Shown: positions 54,132-64,000 of the stretch, in pieces
How the letters are laid out: the number at the start of each line of letters is the position of its first letter
Numbering within the stretch: position 1 is the stretch's first letter
Source of the DNA: CAXTKD01 sp964244885
GTDB lineage: Bacteria > Pseudomonadota > Alphaproteobacteria > Sphingomonadales > Sphingomonadaceae
Direction: 5' to 3'
Assembly (NCBI GenBank): GCA_964244885.1
Contig: CAXTKD010000016.1
Coordinates: 1 to 64,000, forward strand
DNA: 64,000 bases
Notes under the pieces: model-generated
Told to the model about the DNA's origin: nothing
The model's input: the letters and a program-made list of their open reading frames with translations, nothing else
The model's database searches: none
Position numbers and translations under genes: made by a program

Positions 54132-55888
54132 TGCGCAAGCCTCAGATAGCCGATGTTCTGAGCGATCTGCTTGAAGATGTTGTTGAGATCGCTGGCGTTG
54201 CTGGCGAGATAGGATTGCTCGTCGGTGCTGGCGCAGGCCTTGAGCTGCGCCGTCACCGCGGTGCCGAAGGCGATCGTGCTGATGTTGATGCTCTGGCGCT
54301 TGGCCGCCTCGCACAGCATGTCGAAACGCTTGTTGTGGAGCGCCGTGGTGTCGCCGGTCCCGGTCTTGGTGCGGAGCTCGTGGTCCTCGACTCCGAACGC
54401 CGAATAGGTCGGCTCGTTGGGGTCCATGTCGCCGTCGGTCATGAAGATGACGTAGCGCTTCACCTCGCGGTTGGCGTAGCGGTCGACGTTGGCGAAGGGC
54501 GCGCCCGGGCTGATCATCGTCAGGCCCCAGAACATCCCGACGTCGTGCAGAGTCGAGCCGACCGGCTTCAGCGCGTTGACGTAGTTCGTCAGTTGCGCCT
54601 TGGTCTGCAGCGTCTCGTTGCTCAGCAGCTTGACCTCGGCCGGGCAATAATTGTTGGGGCCGAGTTCGGCGCCCGTCGAAGAGGTCGTGGGATTGGGCGC
54701 GGCGCTCTCGTAGGACCAGGACGCGCCCCCGGCGGCCCTGACCTTGAAGAACATCGATTTCCACGGCTCGGTCGTCAGGTAGTTCGAAACCTGGCCCGCC
54801 GCGGGCGGGCCGTAGCCGTTGGCGTCCCACTGCGGCAGCGCGAAATAGGGCCGCCACGCCGGCGCGACCTGGCCGTTGACGGTGGTGCCCGGCGCGGCGT
54901 CGATGATGTCCCACGCGCCCGCCGGGATGATCGCCTTGTTCGAGCTCGAGGTGATCGTGGTCACCGTGTCGCGCATCTCGACGCAGCCCTTCCAGGCATA
55001 AGCGTTCGAATAGGCGCTGCCGCCGGTCCCGCCGTTGGTGACGAAGGTCGTGAGGTTGAGCGACTGCGTCGGCCAGTTGTAGTTCGGCGAGACGCCGCCC
55101 GTGGTGACAGCGTTCTTCCACTTGTTGCCGCTGTCCTTGTACGCCTGGGTCGGCGACGCGGCGGCGTTCGTCAGCTGGGTGACGTAGGGGAGCGCTGTGG
55201 TCGCGACGTAGCCGGCGTTCTCGGCGCGCAGGTAGCGGCCGATGTTGACGGTCTGCGAATAGGGGATGATGCCGACGCGGACGCGCAGGCCGGAGACCGC
55301 GAGCTGCTGGCGGGTGGAGTCGAGCGCGTCGAGGAAATTGAGCGTCGCGGTCTTGAGCGCGTCGATCTTCTTCGGCGAGCCGTTGCCGCCGTTCACATCG
55401 TAGGCCATCGAACCCGTCACATCGAGCACAAGCACGACATCGATGTTGGTGCCCGACCGCCTGGCGCTCGCCTCCGCCTCGATCGGGATCGCGTCGACCC
55501 CGAAGGCGCTCATGAACGCCGTCGGGACGCTGGTCGACGCCTGGACAACCAGCGCGCCCTCGGCCGTTGTCGTCAGCGTCGTCTGGACGGGGTCAGACTG
55601 ATAGAGATGCTCCGGGTAGTTAAAAGCCATGAACTTGTTCACGGCGGGCTCGGCCGTCGAGGTGTTGGTGCCGTCCATCGCCTTGCGGCCGGCGAGCGCG
55701 GCGGCATCGACCGCCTGCTGGAGCCGTGCCTGCGCCATGTAGGCGCGCGTCAGATCGACGCCGCCGCCGATCGCGGCGGTCATCGGCACGAGGCCTGCCG
55801 CCATGATCAACAGCACGTTGCCGCGCGCATCTGTGCTCAGCCGCCGCGCGAAGCCGCGCAGTTTCCGCGTGCCGAAGCGGATCGCCAT
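54128..55888 (-). CDS. TadG-like pilus protein with von Willebrand A domain
   Basis: 586 aa. The N-terminal TadG segment (DARGNVLLIMAAGLVPMTAA, then QQAVDAAALAGRKAM) is followed by a VWA domain with a MIDAS-like DVVLVLDVTGSMAYD near residue 150. The C-terminal VWA half has RYVIFMTDGDMDPNEP and NISTIAFGTAV. GGAGG seven bases upstream supports ATG 55888. First of the tad trio; it may act as an adhesin or as a scaffold for the pilus. Confidence 0.88.
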   Translation of the reverse strand: MAIRFGTRKLRGFARRLSTDARGNVLLIMAAGLVPMTAAIGGGVDLTRAYMAQARLQQAVDAAALAGRKAMDGTNTSTAEPAVNKFMAFNYPEHLYQSDPVQTTLTTTAEGALVVQASTSVPTAFMSAFGVDAIPIEAEASARRSGTNIDVVLVLDVTGSMAYDVNGGNGSPKKIDALKTATLNFLDALDSTRQQLAVSGLRVRVGIIPYSQTVNIGRYLRAENAGYVATTALPYVTQLTNAAASPTQAYKDSGNKWKNAVTTGGVSPNYNWPTQSLNLTTFVTNGGTGGSAYSNAYAWKGCVEMRDTVTTITSSSNKAIIPAGAWDIIDAAPGTTVNGQVAPAWRPYFALPQWDANGYGPPAAGQVSNYLTTEPWKSMFFKVRAAGGASWSYESAAPNPTTSSTGAELGPNNYCPAEVKLLSNETLQTKAQLTNYVNALKPVGSTLHDVGMFWGLTMISPGAPFANVDRYANREVKRYVIFMTDGDMDPNEPTYSAFGVEDHELRTKTGTGDTTALHNKRFDMLCEAAKRQSINISTIAFGTAVTAQLKACASTDEQSYLASNASDLNNIFKQIAQNIGYLRLAQ

Positions 55889-55995
55889 TGCCGTTCCTCC
55901 ACGCCCCACGCGGTCGACAATGGCGAGTCGGTGCTAAGCATCGGTTCAGCGAATGGGTTAACGCCGGCGCTAACCAAGACTATGCCGGAGGGGTG

Positions 55996-56652
55996 GTGCC
56001 CGACCCCTTCGCCGAGCGGCTGCGCGCCGCCGATCTCGACCGCTATCTGGCGACGCTGTACGCGCCGGCGGAGGCGCGGCCGGCTCTGTTCGCGCTCCAC
56101 GCGCTCGACCTTGAGCTGCTCGACGTGGTGCTGACGACGAGCCAGCCGATGATCGGGCTGGTCCGGCTCGCCTGGTGGCGCGAAGCGCTTGAGCGGCTCG
56201 ATTCAGCGCCGCCGCCGGCGCAGCCGCTGCTGCGGGCGCTGGCGGAGCGGGTCCTTCCGAAGGGCGTGAGCGGGGCGATGCTTTCGGAGATCGAGGCGGG
56301 GTTCGCGGCGCTGCTGGAGGAGCCGCTGGACGTGGAGGCTTACAAGGCGCGCGGCGGGGCGCTGTTCGCGGCTGCGGCGGTTTTGATCGGCGGGGATGCG
56401 CGGGCGGCGAAAGGCGCGGGAGAGACTTGGGCTACGGCGGAGCTGCTGCGGATCCGGCCGGATGTCGGACTTGCCCCTCTCCCCGCTCGCTCACGCGAGT
56501 CGCCCTCCCCCCGGCAGGGGGAGGGAAGCAGTCCGCCTTTGCGCGGGCTCGCGGCGTTGGCGCGGCGCGACCTCGCGCGCGGGGCCGCAGGCCGGCGGGG
56601 CTCACCGGGTCGACAGCTTCAGCTGCTTTGGAGCATATTTTCGGGACGATAG
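55996..56652 (+). CDS. Squalene/phytoene synthase-like protein with in-frame repeat insertion
   Basis: 218 aa. The core (DRYLATLYAPAEARPALFAL, IGLVRLAWWREALERLD, AEAGF/LLEEPLDVEAYKA region) resembles the short SQS/PSY-like family related to NDUFAF6; the Asp-rich prenyl-diphosphate motifs are not evident, so catalysis is doubtful. Residues about 160-180 (PLPARSRESPSPRQGEGSSP) are encoded by a half-copy of the family B repeat. The frame stays open and ends in GRQLQLLWSIFSGR, a typical family end. The start is GTG 55996 or 55993, with GGAGG just upstream. Confidence 0.68.
   Translation: MPDPFAERLRAADLDRYLATLYAPAEARPALFALHALDLELLDVVLTTSQPMIGLVRLAWWREALERLDSAPPPAQPLLRALAERVLPKGVSGAMLSEIEAGFAALLEEPLDVEAYKARGGALFAAAAVLIGGDARAAKGAGETWATAELLRIRPDVGLAPLPARSRESPSPRQGEGSSPPLRGLAALARRDLARGAAGRRGSPGRQLQLLWSIFSGR
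56472..56530. repeat. Half-copy of family B repeat inside a coding sequence
   Basis: GCCCCTCTCCCCGCTCGCTC, then CGCGAGTCGCCCTCCCCC and GGCAGGGGGAGGGA. The same CCGCTCGCT...GCGAGTCGCCCTC block forms one end of the 15212 and 63480 copies. It lies in frame in the squalene/phytoene-synthase-like gene. Confidence 0.8.
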
Positions 56653-56666
56653 CGGGGGAGAGGCGA

Positions 56667-57122
56667 ATGATGCGTTGGTTGGCCGCGGGTGCGGCGGGGG
56701 TGCTGCTGGTGGTGGCGGCGATCAGTTTCCTGTCGGTCAATCGAGGACAGGCGCTGCCCGCGCCGCCCGCCGAGGCGACATCGGCGGATGCCACGCCGCC
56801 GCCGGTCGCGATGCCGGCGGCGATCCAGACCCCCGAACAGCGCGAGGCGAAGCGGCTGTCGCGCTACGACCGTGACAAGGATGGCGCGGTCAGCCGTGAG
56901 GAGTATCTGCGCTCCCGCCAGCGCGCCTACGCGAAGCTCGACCTCGACGGCGATGGCAAGCTCAGCTTCGCCGAATACGCCGCGAAGACCGTCGCCAAGT
57001 TCGATGGCGCGGACAAGGACAAGAGCGGCGCGCTGTCAGGCGCCGAGTTCGCGACGACGGCGGTGGTGAGGAAAGCGGCCCGCAAGGAGGCTTGCCCGCC
57101 GACCGCCGAGGCGGACAGCTAG
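56667..57122 (+). CDS. Membrane-anchored or exported EF-hand protein
   Basis: 151 aa. The hydrophobic N-terminus (AAGAAGVLLVVAAISFLSV) is a signal anchor or signal peptide, followed by an Ala/Pro linker. Three EF-hand-like loops follow: YDRDKDGAVSREEY, LDLDGDGKLSFAEY and ADKDKSGALSGAEF. ATG 56667, doubled at 56670, is preceded by GGGGGAG. A calcium-sensor-type exported protein whose partner is not visible. Confidence 0.83.
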   Translation: MMRWLAAGAAGVLLVVAAISFLSVNRGQALPAPPAEATSADATPPPVAMPAAIQTPEQREAKRLSRYDRDKDGAVSREEYLRSRQRAYAKLDLDGDGKLSFAEYAAKTVAKFDGADKDKSGALSGAEFATTAVVRKAARKEACPPTAEADS

Positions 57123-57126
57123 CGCC

Positions 57127-58146
57127 TCAGGCGTGGACGATGGCGACCGTGGTGCCGGGATCGGTGTCGGTGATTTCGACGGAGGCGTGAAGCTGCTTTG
57201 CGAGCGCCTCGACGATTCCCGTTCCAAGGCCGGGCGCCGGCGCCTCGGTCCCCTCCGGCATTCCCACTCCGTCGTCCGCCACCGAGAGCGTCCAGGCATC
57301 GCCGTGTGACTGGTAATCGACGAGGATCTTGCCAACGCGGTGCCCGGGAAAGGCGTGTTTCAGAGCATTGATGACAAGCTCGGTGACGATCAGGCCGAGG
57401 CTGACCGAGACGTCGGCGGTGGTCACGCTCTTGTCGGCGCTCACTTCGAGCGAGAGCTGGTTGTGGTCGCGAATCATCGACGCGCCGATGCTGTGGCACA
57501 ATTCGGTGAAATAAGGTCCGAGCTCGACATCGCCGATCCGCGAGGCGGCAAGCTGCTTCTGGACGGCGGCGACCGACATTACGCGGTGATGCGCATCGTG
57601 AATATGGGTGCGCGCCTCTTCCGACTGAACCTGGCGGGCGCTCTGCATCAGCACGCTGGCGATGATCTGCAGGCTGTTGGCGACGCGGTGCTGGAGCTCT
57701 TGGAGCAGGATCGCCTTCTAGCGCAGCAGGTCGTCCTTGAGCTTCTCCGCGACCCGCGCGTCGGTGACGTCCGAAACCGCCAGCAGAAGCCGCACGTCGT
57801 CGTCTTGGCCATAGTCCAGCTTTTTCGCATTCAGAACAAGCCGCCGGGGCGCTAGGTCCGCGCGGTGCAAATCCATTTCATAGGCTTCGATCTGGGCATG
57901 ACCGGCGAGTGTGGCCTGCAAAAGCGACGCCAGCTGAGGAACGTTCCATTCGCCGGAACCGAGCTCGGAAAGTTTCAATCTCGGCACCGCTTCAGCGTCG
58001 ACGTGAAAGGCCTGGCAGAACGAGGTGCTTGCCGCCACGACCTTGAGATCGGAGTCGAGAAGCAGCAGCGGCGCGTTCGACGAGGCGATCACCGCCAACG
58101 CCAGACTGGTCGCCGCCTCGGGGTGAAGGGGGACGGCGAGAGACAT
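57127..58146 (-). pseudogene. PAS sensor histidine kinase (HisKA_2/HWE-like) interrupted by an in-frame amber codon
   Basis: From ATG 58146 (AGGA upstream) a PAS domain reads for 142 codons to VSDVTDARVAEKLKDDLLR, then TAG at 57720-57718. The same frame continues KAILLQELQHRVANSLQIIA (phosphoacceptor His at codon 153), NHR-type VMSVAAVQKQLA, TELVINALKHAFPGH (N box), VADDGVGMPEG and GLGTGIVEALAKQL, to codon 339. Without the stop it would be one ordinary kinase, probably ...LLREKAILL.... A restart at GTG 57654 would lose the His box. Function probably lost unless the amber is suppressed. Confidence 0.88.
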
Positions 58147-58287
58147 AAGGATTCCTGCGGACCGGAGGCTTGCGATGCGAAAGCCATGTCCCGGCATCGA
58201 TGCCGCCGAGGCAGCGCGGGCCAAGCTTAGCACAAATCAAGAGCGGACGAGCATTGATTCGCGGGTGCGACTGGAGCCCCCAGTCCG

Positions 58288-59607
58288 TTAGATCGTGGGC
58301 TGGGCCCATCCGGAGATGGCCTCCAGCGCGCGGGCGCTAAGTGCCTGCCGCCGCTCGTTCTTGCGGACCTTGGCGTCCAAGGGCGGGAAGAGGCCGAAGT
58401 TGACGTTCATCGGCTGGAAGGTCTCGGCCTCGGCGCCGCCGGTGATGTGCGAGAGGAGGGCGCCCATCGCGGTGGTGGCGGGGGGCGGGACGGGCTGGTT
58501 GCCCAGCGCCTCGGCGGCGGCGAAGCGGCCCGCCATCAGGCCGACGGCGGCGCTTTCGACATACCCCTCGCAGCCGGTGATCTGGCCGGCGAAGCGGATG
58601 CGGGTGTCGGCCTTGAGGCGGAGCGTCGCGTCGAGCAGCACCGGGCTCTTCAGGAAGGTGTTGCGGTGGAGGCCGCCGAGCCTTGCGAACTCGGCATTCT
58701 GCAGGCCCGGGATCATCCGGAAGACCCGCGTCTGCTCGCCGTGCTTCAGCTTGGTCTGGAAGCCGACGATGTTGAACAGCGTCGCCAGCGCATTGTCCTG
58801 CCGGAGCTGGACGACGGCCCAGGCGCGCTTGCCCGTGTTGGGATCGGTGAGGCCGATCGGCTTCATCGGGCCGAAGCGGAGCGTATCGCGACCGCGCGAG
58901 GCCATCACCTCGATCGGCATGCAGCCTTCAAAATAGGGGGTGTTGGCCTCCCACTCCTTGAACTCGGTCTTTTCGCCCGCCAGCAGCGCGTCGATGAACG
59001 CTTCGTACTGGTCGCGGTCCATCGGGCAGTTGACGTAGTCCTTGCCGTCGCCCTTGTCCCAGCGCGACTGGAACCAGGCGGTTTCGAAGTCGATGCTGTC
59101 GCGGTGGACGATCGGGGCGATGGCGTCGAAGAAGGCGAGGGCTTCCTCGCCGGTTTTGGCGCGGATCGCCTCGGCCAGCGGTGCTGCGGTCAGCGGGCCG
59201 GTGGCGATGATGGTGCTCGGCCAGTCGGGGAGGCCGGAGACGATCTCGCGGCGGATCTCGACGAGCGGCTCGGCCTCCAGCGCGGCGGTGACGCGGGCGG
59301 AGAAGCCGTCGCGATCGACCGCCAGCGCCGAGCCGGCGGGGACGCGGGCGGCGTCGCCGCAGGCGAGGATCAGCGAGTTGGAGCGGCGCATCTCCTCGTG
59401 CAGCAGGCCGACCGCGTTGTTCATCGCGTCGTCGGAGCGGAAGCTGTTCGAGCAGACGAGCTCGGCGAGGCCGTCGCTGTGGTGCGCCTCGGTGCCCTGA
59501 ACGGGGCGCATCTCGTGCAGGACGACGGCCACGCCGGCGCGCGCGAGCTGCCAGGCGGCCTCCGAGCCGGCGAGGCCGCCGCCGATGATGTGGACGGGTT
59601 CGGTCAT
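58288..59607 (-). CDS. trmFO: Methylenetetrahydrofolate-tRNA-(uracil-5-)-methyltransferase TrmFO
   Basis: FAD- and folate-dependent formation of m5U54 in tRNA; 439 aa. N-terminal FAD loop VHIIGGGLAGSEAAWQLARA, then EMRPVQGTEAHHSDGLAELV, CSNSFRSDDAMNNAVGLLHE, TGPLTAAPLAEAI and the C-terminal INVNFGLFPPL-type end (MNVNFGLFPPLDAKVRKNER). ATG 59607 (MTEPVHIIGG) is the family start. A family C repeat follows upstream of it. Confidence 0.96.
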   Translation of the reverse strand: MTEPVHIIGGGLAGSEAAWQLARAGVAVVLHEMRPVQGTEAHHSDGLAELVCSNSFRSDDAMNNAVGLLHEEMRRSNSLILACGDAARVPAGSALAVDRDGFSARVTAALEAEPLVEIRREIVSGLPDWPSTIIATGPLTAAPLAEAIRAKTGEEALAFFDAIAPIVHRDSIDFETAWFQSRWDKGDGKDYVNCPMDRDQYEAFIDALLAGEKTEFKEWEANTPYFEGCMPIEVMASRGRDTLRFGPMKPIGLTDPNTGKRAWAVVQLRQDNALATLFNIVGFQTKLKHGEQTRVFRMIPGLQNAEFARLGGLHRNTFLKSPVLLDATLRLKADTRIRFAGQITGCEGYVESAAVGLMAGRFAAAEALGNQPVPPPATTAMGALLSHITGGAEAETFQPMNVNFGLFPPLDAKVRKNERRQALSARALEAISGWAQPTI

Positions 59608-59652
59608 GCGGGGGGCTATGCCGTCTCCGGGCTTTCGGGTCACTCCGATTCC

Positions 59653-59727
59653 GTTCGTCCTGAGCTTGTCGAAGGACGTGGCGGGCAGGGCGGTGCGATC
59701 TCATCCTTCGACAAGCTCAGGACGAAC
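59653..59727. repeat. Intergenic palindrome, family C, perfect 24-bp arms
   Basis: Arms at 59653-59676 and 59704-59727 (GTTCGTCCTGAGC.../...GCTCAGGACGAAC) are exact reverse complements around a 27-base loop. The right arm supplies the last codons and TGA of the glycosyltransferase gene. Same family as 10191-10301. Confidence 0.88.
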
Positions 59728-60637
59728 GGAGTCTTGAGAGGGCTTTGAGCGCGCGCACCGGCGGCAGGTTCGTGACGAGCTGCCAGAGGTTCGCGCCCGG
59801 CGCATCCCCTGCCGCGATAGCGCGGGCGGTGGCGGCGAGGGCGGCGGCCCAGTCGCCCGCGGCGATCAGGCCGGTGGCGGCCTCGGCATGGCGGCGGCCG
59901 ATAAGGGCGCGGCGCTCGGCGGGGGTCAGGCGATTTGCGAATTTGGAGATGGCGGCGAGGTTGAGGGCGAGGGCGGCCTCGACCTTGGCCGTATCGAAGC
60001 GGTCGGTCAGGCTGCCGGGGTGGTCGTGGTAGAGGACGTAGGGCGTCGGCACATAGGAGACGGGGCCGGTGGCGGCGAGCGCCAGGAACAGCGCCTGGTC
60101 CTCGCCGGCGCGCAGGCCGCTGTCGAGCGCGCGGGTCGCGAGCACGGCGTCGCGGCGGCAGAGCGCGGAGGACTTGAGGATCGCGGCTTCGCGGAGGAGC
60201 GTCTTCCAGAAGTCGGCCGGGCCGTGGGGGAAGGGCGTGTCGCCGTAGGTCCACAGCACCTCGCCGGCGCGGCCGATGCGGGTGAAGGCGGTGGCGACGA
60301 TTGCGGCGTCCGGCATGGCGGCGAGGGCGGCGGCTTGCGCTGCGAGTTTGCCGGGGAGCCACTCGTCGTCGGCGTCGAGGAAGGCGACGAGGGGGTGGCT
60401 GGCGGCCTCGACTCCGGCCTTCAGGGCGAGGGCGGGGCCGACGTTCTCGGCAAGGCGGACGACCGAGACGCCGAAGGGCTCGGCAGCGGCCAGCGTCTTG
60501 TCGGCGCTGGCGTCATCGACGACGATGATTTCCGTCAGTCCCTCATAGGTTTGGGACGCCACCGAGGCCAGCGCCCGACCGATCGTTCCGGAGGCGTTAT
60601 AGGCAGGGATAATTATGCTGATCGGAGGGGCTGTCAT
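59717..60637 (-). CDS. Family 2 glycosyltransferase
   Basis: 306 aa, GT-A fold. Conserved elements are ISIIIPAYNASGTIGRALAS, EIIVVDDASADKT, VAFLDADDEWLPGKL (DxD-type) and GEDQALFLALAATGPV. The C-terminal 100 residues are helical. ATG 60637 is chosen (MTAPPISIIIP); a GTG 36 bases upstream is possible. The C-terminal RLRSS and its stop fall in the family C repeat. Acceptor and sugar unknown. Confidence 0.88.
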   Translation of the reverse strand: MTAPPISIIIPAYNASGTIGRALASVASQTYEGLTEIIVVDDASADKTLAAAEPFGVSVVRLAENVGPALALKAGVEAASHPLVAFLDADDEWLPGKLAAQAAALAAMPDAAIVATAFTRIGRAGEVLWTYGDTPFPHGPADFWKTLLREAAILKSSALCRRDAVLATRALDSGLRAGEDQALFLALAATGPVSYVPTPYVLYHDHPGSLTDRFDTAKVEAALALNLAAISKFANRLTPAERRALIGRRHAEAATGLIAAGDWAAALAATARAIAAGDAPGANLWQLVTNLPPVRALKALSRLRSS

Positions 60638-60687
60638 GGCCTCGTAATGCTGGCGTTTCCTGGCCTCAGTCACTACATGACAAAGCC

Positions 60688-63477
<2,790 letters not shown>

Positions 63478-63479
63478 CT

Positions 63480-63616
63480 TAACTCCCTCTCCCGCTTGCG
63501 GGAGAGGGTTGGGGTGAGGGGCGAAGCGCGCCAGTGCGAGCAGCGCCGGAGTCAGAGCTTTCCCTCACCCCGCTCGCTGCCGCGAGTCGCCCTCTCCCGC
63601 GGGCGGGCGAGGGATT
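63480..63616. repeat. Intergenic element, family B, full-length copy, opposite orientation
   Basis: Reverse-complement copy of the element at 15212-15350, with the core (GCGCCAGTGCGAGCAGCGCC) conserved as well as the terminal hairpins. It lies between gyrA and the DUF937 gene. Confidence 0.85.
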
Positions 63617-63676
63617 TAGACCGGAACCTCCTCCCCACCGGCGCGCTCTTCCCGCTCATCCTTTGAGGAGAGCGAG

Positions 63677-64000
63677 ATGTCGTTGATCGATATGATTCAG
63701 GGTGCGGCGGGAAGCGACGCGCTCCAGCAGATCGGGGCGCGGGTCGGGCTGTCGCCGGACCAGCTGCAATCGGCGATCAACAGCCTGGCGCCGGCGCTCG
63801 GGCCGAAGATCGCCGAGCATGCGGCGACGGGCGGGCTCGATGGGGCGATCGGCAGCGCGCAGGACAAGCCGGTCGGAAGCGACGCGGCGACGGCGCACGG
63901 CAACGACATCCTCGGCACGATCTTTGGATCGAAGGACGTCAGCCGCTCGGTCGCCGCCGACGCCAGCGCGCAGACCGGCATCGGAGTCGACAAGCTGAAG
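63677..64000 (+). CDS. DUF937 family protein, N-terminal part (runs off the window)
   Basis: 108 residues visible from ATG 63677, with GAGGAG about seven bases upstream. It begins MSLIDMIQGAAGSDALQQIG and has the DUF937/YidB layout of Gly/Ala-rich helices (VGLSPDQLQSAINSLAPALG, NDILGTIFGSKDVSR). Function unknown; members are small cytosolic or envelope-associated helical proteins. Confidence 0.82.
   Translation, partial: MSLIDMIQGAAGSDALQQIGARVGLSPDQLQSAINSLAPALGPKIAEHAATGGLDGAIGSAQDKPVGSDAATAHGNDILGTIFGSKDVSRSVAADASAQTGIGVDKLK

Noticed and set aside
57718..57720. Amber codon read as pyrrolysine or a programmed stop in a two-gene system
   Set aside because: No pyl genes are seen, and the family uses a single polypeptide; a nonsense mutation is simpler.

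Overview
The window is chromosomal DNA of a high-GC Gram-negative bacterium, most likely an alphaproteobacterium of the Sphingomonadaceae (Sphingomonas-like). The reasons are the pdxA-surA-lptD outer-membrane operon, a short DnaA-domain protein (HdaA) beside polyphosphate kinase, a MutL carrying the endonuclease motif, ParE and GyrA of alphaproteobacterial type, a queuosine cluster, and many short GC-rich intergenic palindromes. Almost all of the sequence codes for conserved housekeeping proteins. Ribosomal RNA, CRISPR arrays, IS transposases and prophage are absent.

Layout. 1-7.2 kb: the 5' part of mreB (leftward) diverges from mutL, followed by a leftward lptD-surA-pdxA operon. 7.2-13.2 kb: pepA-holC, ndk, a cation-channel-like membrane protein, a small hypothetical, and leftward purM-purN. 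13.2-19.7 kb: rightward DUF2066-like gene, hdaA, ppk, ppx and a small helix-turn-helix protein. 19.7-28 kb: rnd, aspS, a secreted calcium-repeat protein, greB, a soluble lytic transglycosylase, then dapA-smpB-DUF2062 linked by overlapping stop and start codons.

28.0-30.4 kb is the odd region. It is an AT-rich islet carrying five leftward genes for small exported cysteine-containing proteins. Three of them are divergent paralogues of a family I do not recognise. The islet lies between an intact DUF2062 gene and a second, 5'-truncated and diverged DUF2062 copy.

30.7-40.5 kb: two tandem M13 metallopeptidase lipoproteins, a CDF cation transporter, tRNA-Pro(TGG) with an AbrB-type antitoxin/PIN-toxin pair just downstream, a winged-helix regulator, an MHS-family transporter and an MscS channel. 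40.5-45 kb: metC, a DUF559 nuclease gene bracketed by inverted palindromic repeats, sseA, and queF diverging from queC-queE. 45-52.9 kb: a TPR protein with two TonB-C-like segments, a LysR regulator, a GST, parE and ettA. 52.9-60.6 kb: three tad pilus-associated genes, a squalene/phytoene-synthase-like protein, an EF-hand protein, a histidine kinase broken by an in-frame amber codon, trmFO and a GT2 glycosyltransferase. 60.7-64 kb: gyrA and the start of a DUF937 gene.

Three families of intergenic palindromic repeats (called A, B and C here) recur through the window. Some provide stop codons or C-terminal residues to neighbouring genes. One half-copy lies in frame inside a coding sequence, and one pair of A repeats encloses the DUF559 gene.
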